Positions 45,150 through 60,329 of a stretch of 64,000 bases of DNA are shown here, piece after piece. The translations under genes and the position numbers were made by a program. The notes under the pieces were generated by a model, which ran no database searches, was not told the DNA's origin, and worked only from the letters and a program-made list of their open reading frames with translations. The stretch's first letter is position 1, and each line of letters begins with the position of its first letter. Source of the stretch: Caprella mutica (Eukaryota > Arthropoda > Malacostraca > Amphipoda > Caprellidae); NCBI GenBank assembly GCA_947561585.1, contig CANNZV010001165.1, positions 1 to 64,000 on the forward strand. Direction: 5' to 3'.

Positions 45150-45565
45150 GGAGCATTGAGAATAATATAATCTAGAAGTGCACTCGGTAGATCGCATACC
45201 TTCGCTGCCGCTTATAAGTGACTCTCACCATCCAATAATACTTGAGTAATAAATGACCTTGACCTTCACATTTGACCCGTTTGCTTCCAAAATCCAATGA
45301 ACTGGTAACTGGATAATGACCAATTGACCCACCAAGTTTCATGCAATGTGGTGGAATAATTTTGAGTTATTAAGTTATAAGTGACCTTGACCTTTGACCG
45401 GATAGCTCCCAATTTTTACCAGATGGATCCTGGACATTGACCAATCGTCCCACCAAATGTCAGGCAACAATTTGGTTGGATACTTTCTTGAGTTATGCAA
45501 ATAACAAGATGATAAATTAGTATATGCCGTCTAAACTATAACCTTACGCATTCTGCGAAGGTAAC
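45150..45565. repeat. Dispersed element with tgaccttgacctttgacc motifs
   Basis: It starts near gcactcggtagatcgcatac and cttcgctgcc and ends with cattctgcgaaggtaac, so the ends are roughly inverted. Two internal tgaccttgacctt blocks and gagttat segments repeat within it. It resembles a widespread interspersed repeat of aquatic animals; that is from memory and unverified. Confidence 0.5.
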
Positions 45566-45892
45566 TAAGAAAGATAGTTTTAATAGGTATTGAATTGGTG
45601 TCTAGTCTCACAAGAGATTCTCCCCCACAGTCGGGGGTTGCACAGCACTCTCAAGATGACATTTCTCTGAATTGAAGTGGAGGGGGGGGGGGGAGTTGGT
45701 ATGACCCCTAGACTGTTATACTTCAAATACACAGGGTAGCTAGAACTAACAATACACAGGGTAGCTAGAACTAACCAGCACTGGACTGAATAGGAAGGAA
45801 CCTTTTACCTTTGAACCGAAAGAGAAAAAATGATTCCTATCAGATACAATGGAGAGATATTGTCTTAGAGGGTGATACACCACAGAAAATAA

Positions 45893-48800
45893 TAAAAGAA
45901 ATACCATTACTATAACAACGAAGAAATACCATTACTATAACAACAAAGAAATACCATTACTATAACAACAAAGAAATACCATTACTATAATAACAAAGAA
46001 ATACCATTACTATAATAACAAAGAAATACCATTACTATAATAACAAAGAAATACCATTACTATAATAACAAAGAAATACCATTACTATAATAACAAAGAA
46101 ATACCATTACTATAATAACAAAGAAATACCATTACTATAATAACAAAGAAATACCATTACTATAATAACAAAGAAATACCATTACTATAATAACAAAGAA
46201 ATACCATTACTATAATAACAAAGAAATACCATTACTATAATAACAAAGAAATACCATTACTATAATAACAAAGAAATACCATTACTATAATAACAAAGAA
46301 ATACCATTACTATAATAACAAAGAAATACCATTACTATAATAACAAAGAAATACCATTACTATAATAACAAAGAAATACCATTACTATAATAACAAAGAA
46401 ATACCATTACTATAATAACAAAGAAATACCATTACTATAATAACAAAGAAATACCATTACTATAATAACAAAGAAATACCATTACTATAATAACAAAGAA
46501 ATACCATTACTATAATAACAAAGAAATACCATTACTATAATAACAAAGAAATACCATTACTATAATAACAAAGAAATACCATTACTAATAACAAAGAAAT
46601 ACCATTACTAATAACAAAGAAATACCATTACTATAATAACAAAGAAATACCATCACTAATAACAAAGAAATACCATTACTATAATAACAAAGAAATACCA
46701 TCACTAATAACAAAGAAATACCATTACTAAAATAACAAAGAAATACGATTACTAATAACAAAGAAATACCATTACTATAATAACAAAGAAATACCATTAC
46801 TATAATAACAAAGAAATACCATTACTATAATAACAAAGAAATACCATTACTATAATAACAAAGAAATACCATTACTATAATAACAAAGAAATACCATTAC
46901 TATAATAACAAAGAAATACCAGTACTATAATAACAAAGAAATACCATTACTATAATAACAAAGAAATACCAGTACTATAATAACAAAGAAATACCAGTAC
47001 TATAATAACAAAGAAATACCATTACTATAATAACAAAGAAATACCATTACTATAATAACAAAGAAATACCATTACTATAATAACAAAGAAATACCATTAC
47101 TATAATAACAAAGAAATACCATTACTATAATAACAAAGAAATACCATTACTATAATAACAAAGAAATACCATTACTAATAACAAAGAAATACCATTACTA
47201 ATAACAAAGAAATACCATTACTAATAACAAAGAAATACCATTACTATAATAACAAAGAAATACCATTACTATAATAACAAAGAAATACCATCACTATAAT
47301 AACAAAGAAATACCATTACTATAATAACAAAGAAATACCATTACTATAATAACAAAGAAATACCATTACTATAATAACAAAGAAATACCATTACTATAAT
47401 AACAAAGAAATACCATTACTATAATAACAAAGAAATACCATTACTATAATAACAAAGAAATACCATTACTATAATAACAAAGAAATACCATTACTATAAT
47501 AACAAAGAAATACCAGTACTATAATAACAAAGAAATACCAGTACTATAATAACAAAGAAATACCAGTACTATAATAACAAAGAAATACCAGTACTATAAT
47601 AACAAAGAAATACCATTACTATAATAACAAAGAAATACCATTACTATAATAACAAAGAAATACCATTACTATAATAACAAAGAAATACCATTACTATAAT
47701 AACAAAGAAATACCATTACTATAATAACAAAGAAATACCATTACTATAATAACAAAGAAATACCATTACTATAATAACAAAGAAATACCATTACTATAAT
47801 AACAAAGAAATACCATTACTAATAACAAAGAAATACCATTACTATAATAACAAAGAAATACCATTACTATAATAACAAAGAAATACCATTACTATAATAA
47901 CAAAGAAATACAATTACTATAATAACAAAGAAATACAATTACTATAATAACAAAGAAATACAATTACTATAATAACAAAGAAATACCATTACTATAATAA
48001 CAAAGAAATACCATTACTATAATAACAAAGAAATACCATTACTATAATAACAAAGAAATACCATTACTATAATAACAAAGAAATACCATTACTAATAACA
48101 AAGAAATACCATTACTATAATAACAAAGAAATACCATTACTATAATAACAAAGAAATACCATTACTATAATAACAAAGAAATACCATTACTATAATAACA
48201 AAGAAATACCATTACTATAATAACAAAGAAATACCATTACTAATAACAAAGAAATACCATTACTAATAACAAAGAAATACCATTACTATAATAACAAAGA
48301 AATACCATTGCTAATAACAAAGAAATACCATTACTATAATAACAAAGAAATACCATTACTAATAACAAAGAAATACCATTACTAATAACAAAGAAATACT
48401 ATTACTATAATAACAAAGAAATACCATTACTAATAACAAAGAAATACCATTACTATAATAACAAAGAAATACCATTACTATAATAACAAAGAAATACCAT
48501 TACTAATAACAAAGAAATACCATTACTATAATAACAAAGAAATACCATTACTAATAACAAAGAAATACCATTACTATAATAACAAAGAAATACCATTACT
48601 ATAATAACAAAGAAATAACATTACTATAATAACAAAGAAATACCATTACTATAATAACAAAGAAATACTATTACTATAATAACAAAGAAATACTATTACT
48701 ATAATAACAAAGAAATAACATTACTAATAACAAAGAAATAACATTACTATAATAACAAAGAAATACCATTACTATAATAACAAAGAAATACCATTACTAT

Positions 48801-51800
48801 AATAACAAAGAAATACCATTACTATAATAACAAAGAAATACTATTACTATAATAACAAAGAAATAACATTACTATAATAACAAAGAAATACCATTACTAT
48901 AATAACAAAGAAATACCATTACTATAATAACAAAGAAATACCAGTACTATAATAACAAAGAAATACCATTACTATAATAACAAAGAAATACCATTACTAT
49001 AATAACAAAGAAATACCATTACTATAATAACAAAGAAATACCATTACTAATAACAAAGAAATACCATTACTATAATAACAAAGAAATACCATTACTATAA
49101 TAACAAAGAAATACCATTACTAATAACAAAGAAATACCATTACTATAATAACAAAGAAATACCATTACTATAATAACAAAGAAATACCATTACTAATAAC
49201 AAAGAAATACCATTACTAATAACAAAGAAATACCATTACTATAATAACAAAGAAATACCATTACTATAATAACAAAGAAATACCATTACTATAATAACAA
49301 AGAAATACCATTACTATAATAACAAAGAAATACCATTACTAATAACAAAGAAATACTATTACTATAATAACAAAGAAATACCATTACTATAATAACAAAG
49401 AAATACCATTACTATAATAACAAAGAAATACCATTACTAATAACAAAGAAATACTATTACTATAATAACAAAGAAATACCATTACTATAATAACAAAGAA
49501 ATACCATTACTATAATAACAAAGAAATACCATTACTATAATAAAAAAGAAATACCATTACTAATAACAAAGAAATACCATTACTAATAACAAAGAAATAC
49601 TATTACTATAATAACAAAGAAATACCATTACTAATAACAAAGAAATACCATTACTATAATAAAAAAGAAATACCATTACTAATAACAAAGAAATACCATT
49701 ACTATAATAACAAAGAAATACCATTACTATAATAACAAAGAAATACCATTACTATAATAACAAAGAAATACCATTACTATAATAACAAAGAAATACCATT
49801 ACTATAATAACAAAGAAATACCATTACTATAATAACAAAGAAATACCATTACTATAATAACAAAGAAATACCATTACTATAATAACAAAGAAATACCATT
49901 ACTATAATAACAAAGAAATACCATTACTATAATAACAAAGAAATACCATTACTATAATAACAAAGAAATACCATTACTATAATAACAAAGAAATACCATT
50001 ACTAATAACAAAGAAATACCATTACTATAATAACAAAGAAATACCATTACTATAATAACAAAGAAATACCATTACTATAATAACAAAGAAATACAATTAC
50101 TATAATAACAAAGAAATACAATTACTATAATAACAAAGAAATACAATTACTATAATAACAAAGAAATACCATTACTATAATAACAAAGAAATACCATTAC
50201 TATAATAACAAAGAAATACCATTACTATAATAACAAAGAAATACCATTACTATAATAACAAAGAAATACCATTACTAATAACAAAGAAATACCATTACTA
50301 TAATAACAAAGAAATACCATTACTATAATAACAAAGAAATACCATTACTATAATAACAAAGAAATACCATTACTATAATAACAAAGAAATACCATTACTA
50401 TAATAACAAAGAAATACCATTACTAATAACAAAGAAATACCATTACTAATAACAAAGAAATACCATTACTATAATAACAAAGAAATACCATTGCTAATAA
50501 CAAAGAAATACCATTACTATAATAACAAAGAAATACCATTACTAATAACAAAGAAATACCATTACTAATAACAAAGAAATACTATTACTATAATAACAAA
50601 GAAATACCATTACTAATAACAAAGAAATACCATTACTATAATAACAAAGAAATACCATTACTATAATAACAAAGAAATACCATTACTAATAACAAAGAAA
50701 TACCATTACTATAATAACAAAGAAATACCATTACTAATAACAAAGAAATACCATTACTATAATAACAAAGAAATACCATTACTATAATAACAAAGAAATA
50801 ACATTACTATAATAACAAAGAAATACCATTACTATAATAACAAAGAAATACTATTACTATAATAACAAAGAAATACTATTACTATAATAACAAAGAAATA
50901 ACATTACTAATAACAAAGAAATAACATTACTATAATAACAAAGAAATACCATTACTATAATAACAAAGAAATACCATTACTATAATAACAAAGAAATACC
51001 ATTACTATAATAACAAAGAAATACTATTACTATAATAACAAAGAAATACCATTACTATAATAACAAAGAAATACCATTACTATAATAACAAAGAAATACA
51101 ATTACTATAATAACAAAGAAATACCATTACTATAATAACAAAGAAATACCATTACTAATAACAAAGAAATACCATTACTATAATAACAAAGAAATACCAT
51201 TACTATAATAACAAAGAAATACCATTACTAATAACAAAGAAATACCATTACTAATAACAAAGAAATACCATTACTATAATAACAAAGAAATACCATTACT
51301 ATAATAACAAAGAAATACCATTACTATAATAACAAAGAAATACCATTACTATAATAACAAAGAAATACCATTACTAATAACAAAGAAATACTATTACTAT
51401 AATAACAAAGAAATACCATTACTATAATAACAAAGAAATACCATTACTAATAACAAAGAAATACCATTACTAATAACAAAGAAATACTATTACTATAATA
51501 ACAAAGAAATACCATTACTATAATAACAAAGAAATACCATTACTATAATAAAAAAGAAATACCATTACTAATAACAAAGAAATACCATTACTAATAACAA
51601 AGAAATACTATTACTATAATAACAAAGAAATACCATTACTAATAACAAAGAAATACCATTACTATAATAAAAAAGAAATACCATTACTAATAACAAAGAA
51701 ATACCATTACTATAATAACAAAGAAATACCATTACTATAATAACAAAGAAATACCATTACTATAATAACAAAGAAATACCATTACTATAATAACAAAGAA

Positions 51801-54800
51801 ATACCATTACTATAATAACAAAGAAATACCATTACTATAATAACAAAGAAATACTATTACTATAATAACAAAGAAATACCAGTACTATAATAACAAAGAA
51901 ATACCAGTACTATAATAACAAAGAAATACCATTACTATAATAACAAAGAAATACCATTACTAATAACAAAGAAATACCATTACTATAATAACAAAGAAAT
52001 ACAATTACTATAATAACAAAGAAATACAATTACTATAATAACAAAGAAATACCATTACTATAATAACAAAGAAATACCATTACTAATAACAAAGAAATAC
52101 CATTACTATAATAACAAAGAAATACCATTACTATAATAACAAAGAAATACCATTACTATAATAACAAAGAAATACCATTACTATAATAACAAAGAAATAC
52201 CATTACTATAATAACAAAGAAATACCAGTACTATAATAACAAAGAAATACCAGTACTATAATAACAAAGAAATACCAGTACTATAATAACAAAGAAATAC
52301 CATTACTATAATAACAAAGAAATACCATTACTATAATAACAAAGAAATACCATTACTATAATAACAAAGAAATACCATTACTATAATAACAAAGAAATAC
52401 AATTACTATAATAACAAAGAAATACCATTACTATAATAACAAAGAAATACCATTACTAATAACAAAGAAATACCATTACTATAATAACAAAGAAATACCA
52501 TTACTATAATAACAAAGAAATACCATTACTAATAACAAAGAAATACCATTACTATAATAACAAAGAAATACCATTACTATAATAACAAAGAAATACCATT
52601 ACTATAATAACAAAGAAATACCATTACTATAATAACAAAAAAATACCATTACTATAATAACAAAGAAATACCATTACTAATAACAAAGAAATACCATTAC
52701 TAATAACAAAGAAATACCATTACTATAATAACAAAGAAATACCATTGCTAATAACAAAGAAATACCATTACTATAATAACAAAGAAATACCATTACTAAT
52801 AACAAAGAAATACCATTACTATAATAACAAAGAAATACTATTACTATAATAACAAAGAAATACCATTACTAATAACAAAGAAATACCATTACTATAATAA
52901 CAAAGAAATACCATTACTATAATAACAAAGAAATACCATTACTAATAACAAAGAAATACCATTACTATAATAACAAAGAAATACCATTACTATAATAACA
53001 AAGAAATACCATTACTAATAACAAAGAAATACCATTACTAATAACAAAGAAATACCATTACTATAATAACAAAGAAATACCATTACTATAATAACAAAGA
53101 AATACCATTACTAATAACAAAGAAATACCATTACTATAATAACAAAGAAATACCATTACTATAATAACAAAGAAATACTATTACTATAATAACAAAGAAA
53201 TACCATTACTAATAACAAAGAAATACCATTACTAATAACAAAGAAATACCATTACTAATAACAAAGAAATACCATTACTATAATAACAAAGAAATACCAT
53301 TACTATAATAACAAAGAAATACCATTACTAATAACAAAGAAATACCATTACTAATAACAAAGAAATACCATTACTAATAACAAAGAAATACCATTACTAT
53401 AATAACAAAGAAATACCATTACTATAATAACAAAGAAATACCATTACTATAATAACAAAGAAATACCATTACTATAATAACAAAGAAATACCATTACTAT
53501 AATAACAAAGAAATACCATTACTAATAACAAAGAAATACCATTACTAATAACAAAGATATACCATTACTATAATAACAAAGATATACCATTACTATAATA
53601 ACAAAGATATACCATTACTATAATAACAAAGAAATACCATTACTATAATAACAAAGAAATACCATTACTATAATAACAAAGAAATACCATTACTATAATA
53701 ACAAAGAAATACCATTACTATAATAACAAAGAAATACCATTACTATAATAACAAAGAAATACCATTACTAATAACAAAGAAATACCATTACTAATAACAA
53801 AGAAATACCATTACTATAATAACAAAGAAATACCATTACTATAATAACAAAGAAATACCATTACTATAATAACAAAGAAATACCATTACTATAATAACAA
53901 AGAAATACCATTACTATAATAACAAAGAAATACTATTACTATAATAACAAAGAAATACCAGTACTATAATAACAAAGAAATACCAGTACTATAATAACAA
54001 AGAAATACCATTACTATAATAACAAAGAAATACCATTACTAATAACAAAGAAATACCATTACTATAATAACAAAGAAATACCATTACTAATAACAAAGAA
54101 ATACCATTACTATAATAACAAAGAAATACCATTACTATAATAACAAAGAAATACAATTACTATAATAACAAAGAAATACCATTACTATAATAACAAAGAA
54201 ATACCATTACTAATAACAAAGAAATACCATTACTATAATAACAAAGAAATACCATTACTATAATAACAAAGAAATACCATTACTAATAACAAAGAAATAC
54301 CATTACTATAATAACAAAGAAATACAATTACTATAATAACAAAGAAATACCATTACTATAATAACAAAGAAATACCATTACTATAATAACAAAGAAATAC
54401 CATTACTATAATAACAAAGAAATACCATTACTATAATAACAAAGAAATACCATTACTAATAACAAAGAAATACTATTACTATAATAACAAAGAAATACCA
54501 TTACTATAATAACAAAGAAATACCATTACTATAATAACAAAGAAATACCATTACTATAATAACAAAGAAATACCATTACTAATAACAAAGAAATACCATT
54601 ACTATAATAACAAAGAAATACCATTGCTAAAAACAAAGAAATACCATTACTATAATAACAAAGAAATACCATTACTAATAACAAAGAAATACCATTACTA
54701 ATAACAAAGAAATACTATTACTATAATAACAAAGAAATACCATTACTAATAACAAAGAAATACCATTACTATAATAACAAAGAAATACCATTACTAATAA

Positions 54801-55228
54801 CAAAGAAATACCATTACTATAATAACAAAGAAATACCATTACTATAATAACAAAGAAATACCATTACTAATAACAAAGAAATACCATTACTATAATAACA
54901 AAGAAATACCATTACTATAATAACAAAGTAATACCATTACTATAATAACAAAGAAATACCATTACTATAATAACAAAAAAATACCATTACTAATAACAAA
55001 GAAATACCATTACTATAATAACAAAGAAATACCATTACTAATAACAAAGAAATACCATTACTAATAACAAAGAAATACCATTACTAATAACAAAGAAATA
55101 CCATTACTAATAACAAAGAAATACCATTACTAATAACAAAGAAATACCATTACTAATAACAAAGAAATACCATTACTAATAACAAAGAAATACCATTACT
55201 AATAACAAAGAAATACCATTACTAATAT
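45893..55228. repeat. Giant 25/23-bp minisatellite (9.3 kb)
   Basis: About 375 units of aaagaaataccattactata plus ataac (25 bp), interspersed with a 23-bp form lacking one ta pair (attactaataac). Substituted units (ccagtac, caattac, ctattac, aacattac, cattgct, ataaaaaag, gatatacc) mark longer duplicated blocks. It has no gene content. Confidence 0.97.
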
Positions 55229-55388
55229 TAGAGTTCTCAAAGTAGTACAAGGAATGGAATAATCTTCTTTGGTGATTAAATAAAATGAATAAACAATATA
55301 AAGACTTAGTGCAAAATAAAGAGTGGCTATCGTTATATTAGCATATAGGCTATATTTGATAGAGGAACTTATAAAGGGAACTTAGTAA

Positions 55389-55522
55389 GGGTAAGTTACT
55401 AATTAACGGTCAGTTTCACATTTTCGGTCATATAAGAAAAAACTATATAATAATTGAAATTGAGATAATATTTATTTTATCGTTTTTTTATACGAAACCG
55501 ACCGATAATTCATTACTTACCC
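55389..55522. mobile_element. Palindromic TA-flanked MITE, copy 3
   Basis: gggtaagttactaattaacg with its inverse ending cattacttaccc. Including one more base each side, it is flanked by ta (55386-55387 and 55524-55525). It is longer than the other two copies because of an A/T-rich centre. Confidence 0.75.
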
Positions 55523-55529
55523 TTAGTAC

Positions 55530-57270
55530 TTTAATAATTCACTTATCTAATTAATATATAAATGGTTACTTTGTTATTTAGCATAATGTCAATGAATCAT
55601 TTTATACCTCGCACTTATTAGGTCTCAGACTTATGACAATCGAATAGTGTGGGACATGTCTTGGACTTATTTCTCTTGGTATAGAAAATAATCGAGGAGT
55701 AACTTTGGTAATTTGGTTGGTAGCTTTCGGTTAATCTGCGTTCGCCGTAATTTATGCAGGTGGGAAAGATTAAAGATAACCTTATGGTAAATATTAAATA
55801 ATACGTTATTTACCATATAATGTTTTTCAATCTAAATATATAGTATATTCCTTCAATATTCATTGAATTTACTAAAAAATAACACCCGAATGTTATCGAA
55901 AGGTGCGACTAAACTGGTACTTCTAATTGAAAACAGACCAACTGAACCTAAAATGATTACTTCGCTAGACAACTGATAGAAATATCAATTGAAATTGGAT
56001 GATAAACTGTCTAGAACTGTGGTGTGTTGTGAATAAGTGTTATTGCAAACAAATACAAGCTTGGGTCACTAAATCAATTTGCCCAGTTGAATTAATTAGT
56101 CTGCATACCACTAGTTGAGGGAGAGTCGCAGTAAATAGAAGTGGACAAAAAAGTGTTTACGATTCAGTAGAATGGGAAGGGACACACAGGGTCTAGTAAC
56201 GGACATGACTAATAAACGAAAACGATAAACTTTGAAACTTCTATAAAATGAGTTTCAAGAGGCAGTAATACTAGGCTATTAATATTATTCTTTTAAATGA
56301 TTTCCACGGTTGAAAACATTAACTTCCTTCTTAACATTAACACTCAAAAGAGTATCAGACGATAGTTGCCTTATTGCAGAATATCGTTTTTAAATTATTG
56401 TAGATTACTCCTGCCTTTGTCGCATTGTGACAAAACTTTGTGCAAATTTTAACTGAATAATAATGATTAAGAATTTTTTAAGCAGTGATAGTTTCTCTCT
56501 CTGTCTAGACTGTGGTTTAATCAGTTGAGACAGAGTACCGTGAAACTTTTGACTCTTGAAGCACTCGAATAATGAACTGAATTATGAAATGCACCTGAAC
56601 TATTTATAACTATAAATTATAGAAAACGATATTGGTCATGAATTGCGTCATAGCTATACCTCAATGACCATAGTTTTTTTAAAAGATTTCAATCATAGAA
56701 AACTATCTAGTGAACCCGAGATATGAAGTGACTGAGTTATGAAGGAACAAATACTTCGTAACTCAGGATTTTCACTCTACGCATTCTTTCTGCCTAGGAA
56801 TACTCATCACAGTTGGGTAGTTGTCACCATCAACTGCTACAGTTGTGCCACAATTTCATAGGAAAAATATAGCGACTTATGTGTGTGACCTTTGTGTGAG
56901 TTAGATGACATGGCCGATAAGTTCCCGTCTTTATGACACACGAAATTTTATGCGTCAGGTAAAAGTTAATCATGAAAGTGACACACTTGGATGTGACAGA
57001 ACGACACACTTAACAACTTTTCCCTTTGTGCTAAAAGAGAAAAGTGTGTGCCAAATTAACACACAATATTGGCGTGTGTCATTGTGACGCATAAGTTTGA
57101 CACAACACAATTCTTTCCTCATTTTAAGGACCAATAACAATAGAATCAGATCCGCACTCAGCCATTGAAGAGAATGCTGTGATCCTTCTTGCACCTCTCC
57201 CATGACTCATTTCGCAAATTCTGGCGTTATGTCTATTACTCTGTCAGATGAGAGAGAGTTTTATCAGAGA
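55530..57270. other. A/T-rich DNA, no gene seen
   Basis: No exon-like or long open frame. Around 56880-57110 several gtgtgtgacc, tgacacac and atgcgtca motifs face each other, suggesting a decayed inverted repeat. Confidence 0.4.
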
Positions 57271-57276
57271 AGATAA

Positions 57277-57945
57277 GGGCTGATTCACATCCTAGGTCTG
57301 CTCACGCTCCAGTCCAATATCTTTTTAATGCATTTCAGGTAAAGCATTCACACTGCTAATGCCGGTCAAGCTCCAGTCACGCTCCAATCAAAAGATATTT
57401 TGATGGGAGCGTGAGCTGACCGGCACTGCAAGATCCAGTGTGAATTAGCAATGGTCCAGTCGTGGTCCAGCTTTATAATTTGAGAGCTTTTTCTTGTATA
57501 TTACTTCTTGCCTTACGACTCTAGAGAGACTTACATATACAGCCCTTTTTTCTCTGGAAGTGATTGTGTTTTCAGTGTGGCATGTTTTCTTTTCTCAAAT
57601 AATTTTCAATTATAGACAATTTTTTTTTCTAAAGTTCCAATATTCAATCGAAAATAATTGAAAAATTGATTTCCGTCATATATTAGACAACGAATAGATA
57701 TCCTTCACGATTCCTATATTGTAGCATAGGATTAAATCAGAACCACTTCTTTTCTGTTTTCTTCCATCTTGTTCTTCTGCAATTAAGCGCAATGATAATC
57801 ACTGCCAAATCTGATGACACGGAAGTGATAGAAGTGATCGAGAGCAGAGCGTAACCGGACCGAACATGTAAATGCACCAGGCTGAGACCTTACCGTGACT
57901 GGAGAGAGAGCGGAGCGTGACCGGAGCCATGGTGTGAATCAGTCG
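57277..57945. mobile_element. Harbinger-like MITE (669 bp)
   Basis: Ends gggctgattcacat and, inverted, gtgtgaatcagtcg, with taa at 57274-57276 and 57946-57948. Long inner arms contain gctcacgctcc / ggagcgtgacc pairs and a central palindrome (tgccggtcaagctccagtca facing gagctgaccggca). It is non-coding. Confidence 0.78.
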
Positions 57946-58339
57946 TAATGGTGTCTATGAGAGATATACCCACACAAACTAATGAAAGATTCAGGACAAT
58001 TAAGACCATTCATAATGAAGATGTTGTAACCGTTGAATTAATTGGATTTTGAAACGATATAACTCCAAGTCTAATTTAAGAATACGTGGAGGCATACTTA
58101 AAATGGACGCACCATTTCTTGTAGAGGTTTGATACTAACTGTAACTTAAAGACACTATAGATCACTTACAGCTTCCCATGAAGTTTATTTGTAGTAGCAT
58201 TAAACTTCTTTTATTATACAGATGTATAGTTGAAACATGATGAAACGGGGTATATAAAAATTATTTATTTCAAATAAAATAAGTTATTTACTTCTGTACC
58301 ATCATTATTATTTTTGGCGTTAAAAATTTATCCATATCA

Positions 58340-59370
58340 TGAAGAGAAGAATGCCTCTTAAAAGAGGGGACAGTGAAAGTACACTCCATGCACTAGGACT
58401 AGGTTGACTACTCGGCTACCACAGATAACAGGATCGACGAAGAACATGGATGGCAAGAATAGACACCACGGATAAGAGACCTACACAGTCAGTCTGCTTA
58501 CCCGTGGATAAGAGACCTACACAGTCACTCTGCTTACCCATGGATAAGAGACCTACACAGTCACTCTGCTTACCCATGGATAAGAGACCTACACAGTCAG
58601 TCTGCTTATTCATGGATAAGAGACCTACACAGTCAGTCTGCTTACCCGTGGATAAGAGACCTACACAGTCACTCTGCTTACCCATGGATAAGAGACATAC
58701 ACAGTCAGTCTGCTTATTCATGGATAAGAGACCTACACAGTCAGTCTGCTTATTCATGGATAAGAGACCTACACAGTAACTCTGCTTACCCATGGATAAG
58801 AGACCTACACAGTAACTCTGCTCACCCATGGATAAGAGACCTACACAGTAACTCTGCTTACCCATGGATAAGAGACCTACACAGTAACTCTGCTTACCCA
58901 TGGATAAGAGACCTACACAGTAACTCTGCTTACCCATGGATAAGAGACCTACACAGTAACTCTGCTTACCCATGGATAAGAGACCTACACAGTAACTCTG
59001 CTTATCCATGGATAAGAGACCTACACAGTCAGTTTGCTTACCCATGGATAAGAGACCTACACAGTAACTCTGCTTACCCATGGATAAGAGACCTACACAG
59101 TAACTCTGCTTACCCATGGATAAGAGACCTACACAGTAACTCTGCTTACCCGTGGATAAGAGACCTACACAGTAACTCTGCTTACCCATGTATATATCAA
59201 GGCAGAAGGAAGAGGAAAGAAGAGCAAGAAGTTCAGGAAAGATACAAAGGAAAGCCTAAGAAAAAGAGCGCCAAGCTAAGCAGAAACTACGATATAACAA
59301 AAAGAAGGCTTACCTAGAGGTAGCCTCAGGACAAAGAGGGGGGATCGGCAATAACGATTTTAAACCCCTA
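58340..59370. mobile_element. Element carrying a 36-bp minisatellite, copy 2
   Basis: Same family and orientation as 40340-41290, with matching flanks. The right flank here reads ggcagaaggaagaggaaaga then gtagcctcagg and gagggggg. Diverged flanks with a still recognisable array suggest a relatively old duplication or transposition. Confidence 0.7.
58464..59185. repeat. 36-bp minisatellite, array 2 (~20 units)
   Basis: Same unit as the 40484 array, but many units read cacagtaactctgctt, which puts a TAA in the plus frame. The minus frame (58416-59189, 257 codons, SYCVGLLSMGKQ repeats) stays open throughout. Confidence 0.92.
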
Positions 59371-59856
59371 GTCTAATGACCCCTGCCCCATTTTCACCAC
59401 ACTGTGCGTGAGCAGTGAATAATGCGACATCACGGAGGTTTCATTTAAATTCTAATGGTGTATTTTGAGTATTTTAGTGATATAATTATTTAAAAAACAT
59501 TGAAATGTGATTATCATAAGTTTATCATCTAGATTCTTACTGATTTACAGCTTTTCATGTATAAATGTGATTACCCATACCAAATCACAAATATTTCATA
59601 CTTTACGTTACTTTTTGACCCTGTTAGTCCTAGAGAAGGGGAGGGGATCGACTCTCTCATCCCCTCGTTTTTCCTCCATACTACATAGCTTCTAATTTTG
59701 TAATGAGCTTCACGAGATTCCATGGATTTTTAAGTTTGGAATTTGCGCATCTTTCAAGATTAAACTCTTTGAATAACTAGCAATATTAATGAGTATTAGA
59801 TAAATGGAACAGAAAAAAAACATATGTTGACAGTGGTAATGTAACTAGATTTACAT

Positions 59857-60206
59857 TCACTGTGCAGTGTGTTCACTAGTCACTGTGCAGAGTGTTCACT
59901 AGTCACTGTGCAGGATATTCACTAGTCACTGTGCAGGATATTCACTAGTCACTGTGCAGTATATTCACTAGTCACTGTGCAGTATATTCACTAGTCACTG
60001 TGCAGTATATTCACTAGTCACTGTGCAGTATATTCACTAGTCACTGTGCAGTATATTCAATAGTCACTGTGCAGTATATTCACTAGTCACTGTGCAGTAT
60101 ATTCACTAGTCACTGTGCAGAGTGTTCACTAGTCACTGTGCAGTATATTCACTAGTCACTGTGCAGTATATTCACTAGTCACTGTGCAGTATATTCACTA
60201 GTCACT
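59857..60206. repeat. 23-bp minisatellite (cactagtcactgtgcagtat)
   Basis: About 15 units of gtatattcactagtcactgt plus gca; variants are agtgttc and ggatattc. Confidence 0.93.
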
Positions 60207-60329
60207 CTTTCATCTTAACTCGAAAGGGAGAACAAATTTGTCGTCCATTTTCTGTTGCTAGAAGAGTGATGACCTTTAAAGTTTTTACCTTAAAGGTCCT
60301 CTCCAGGATCCGGAGAAAATATACATAAT

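Noticed and set aside
56905..57203. Short frames on both strands
   Set aside because: Under 80 codons, no splice context, no recognisable sequence.
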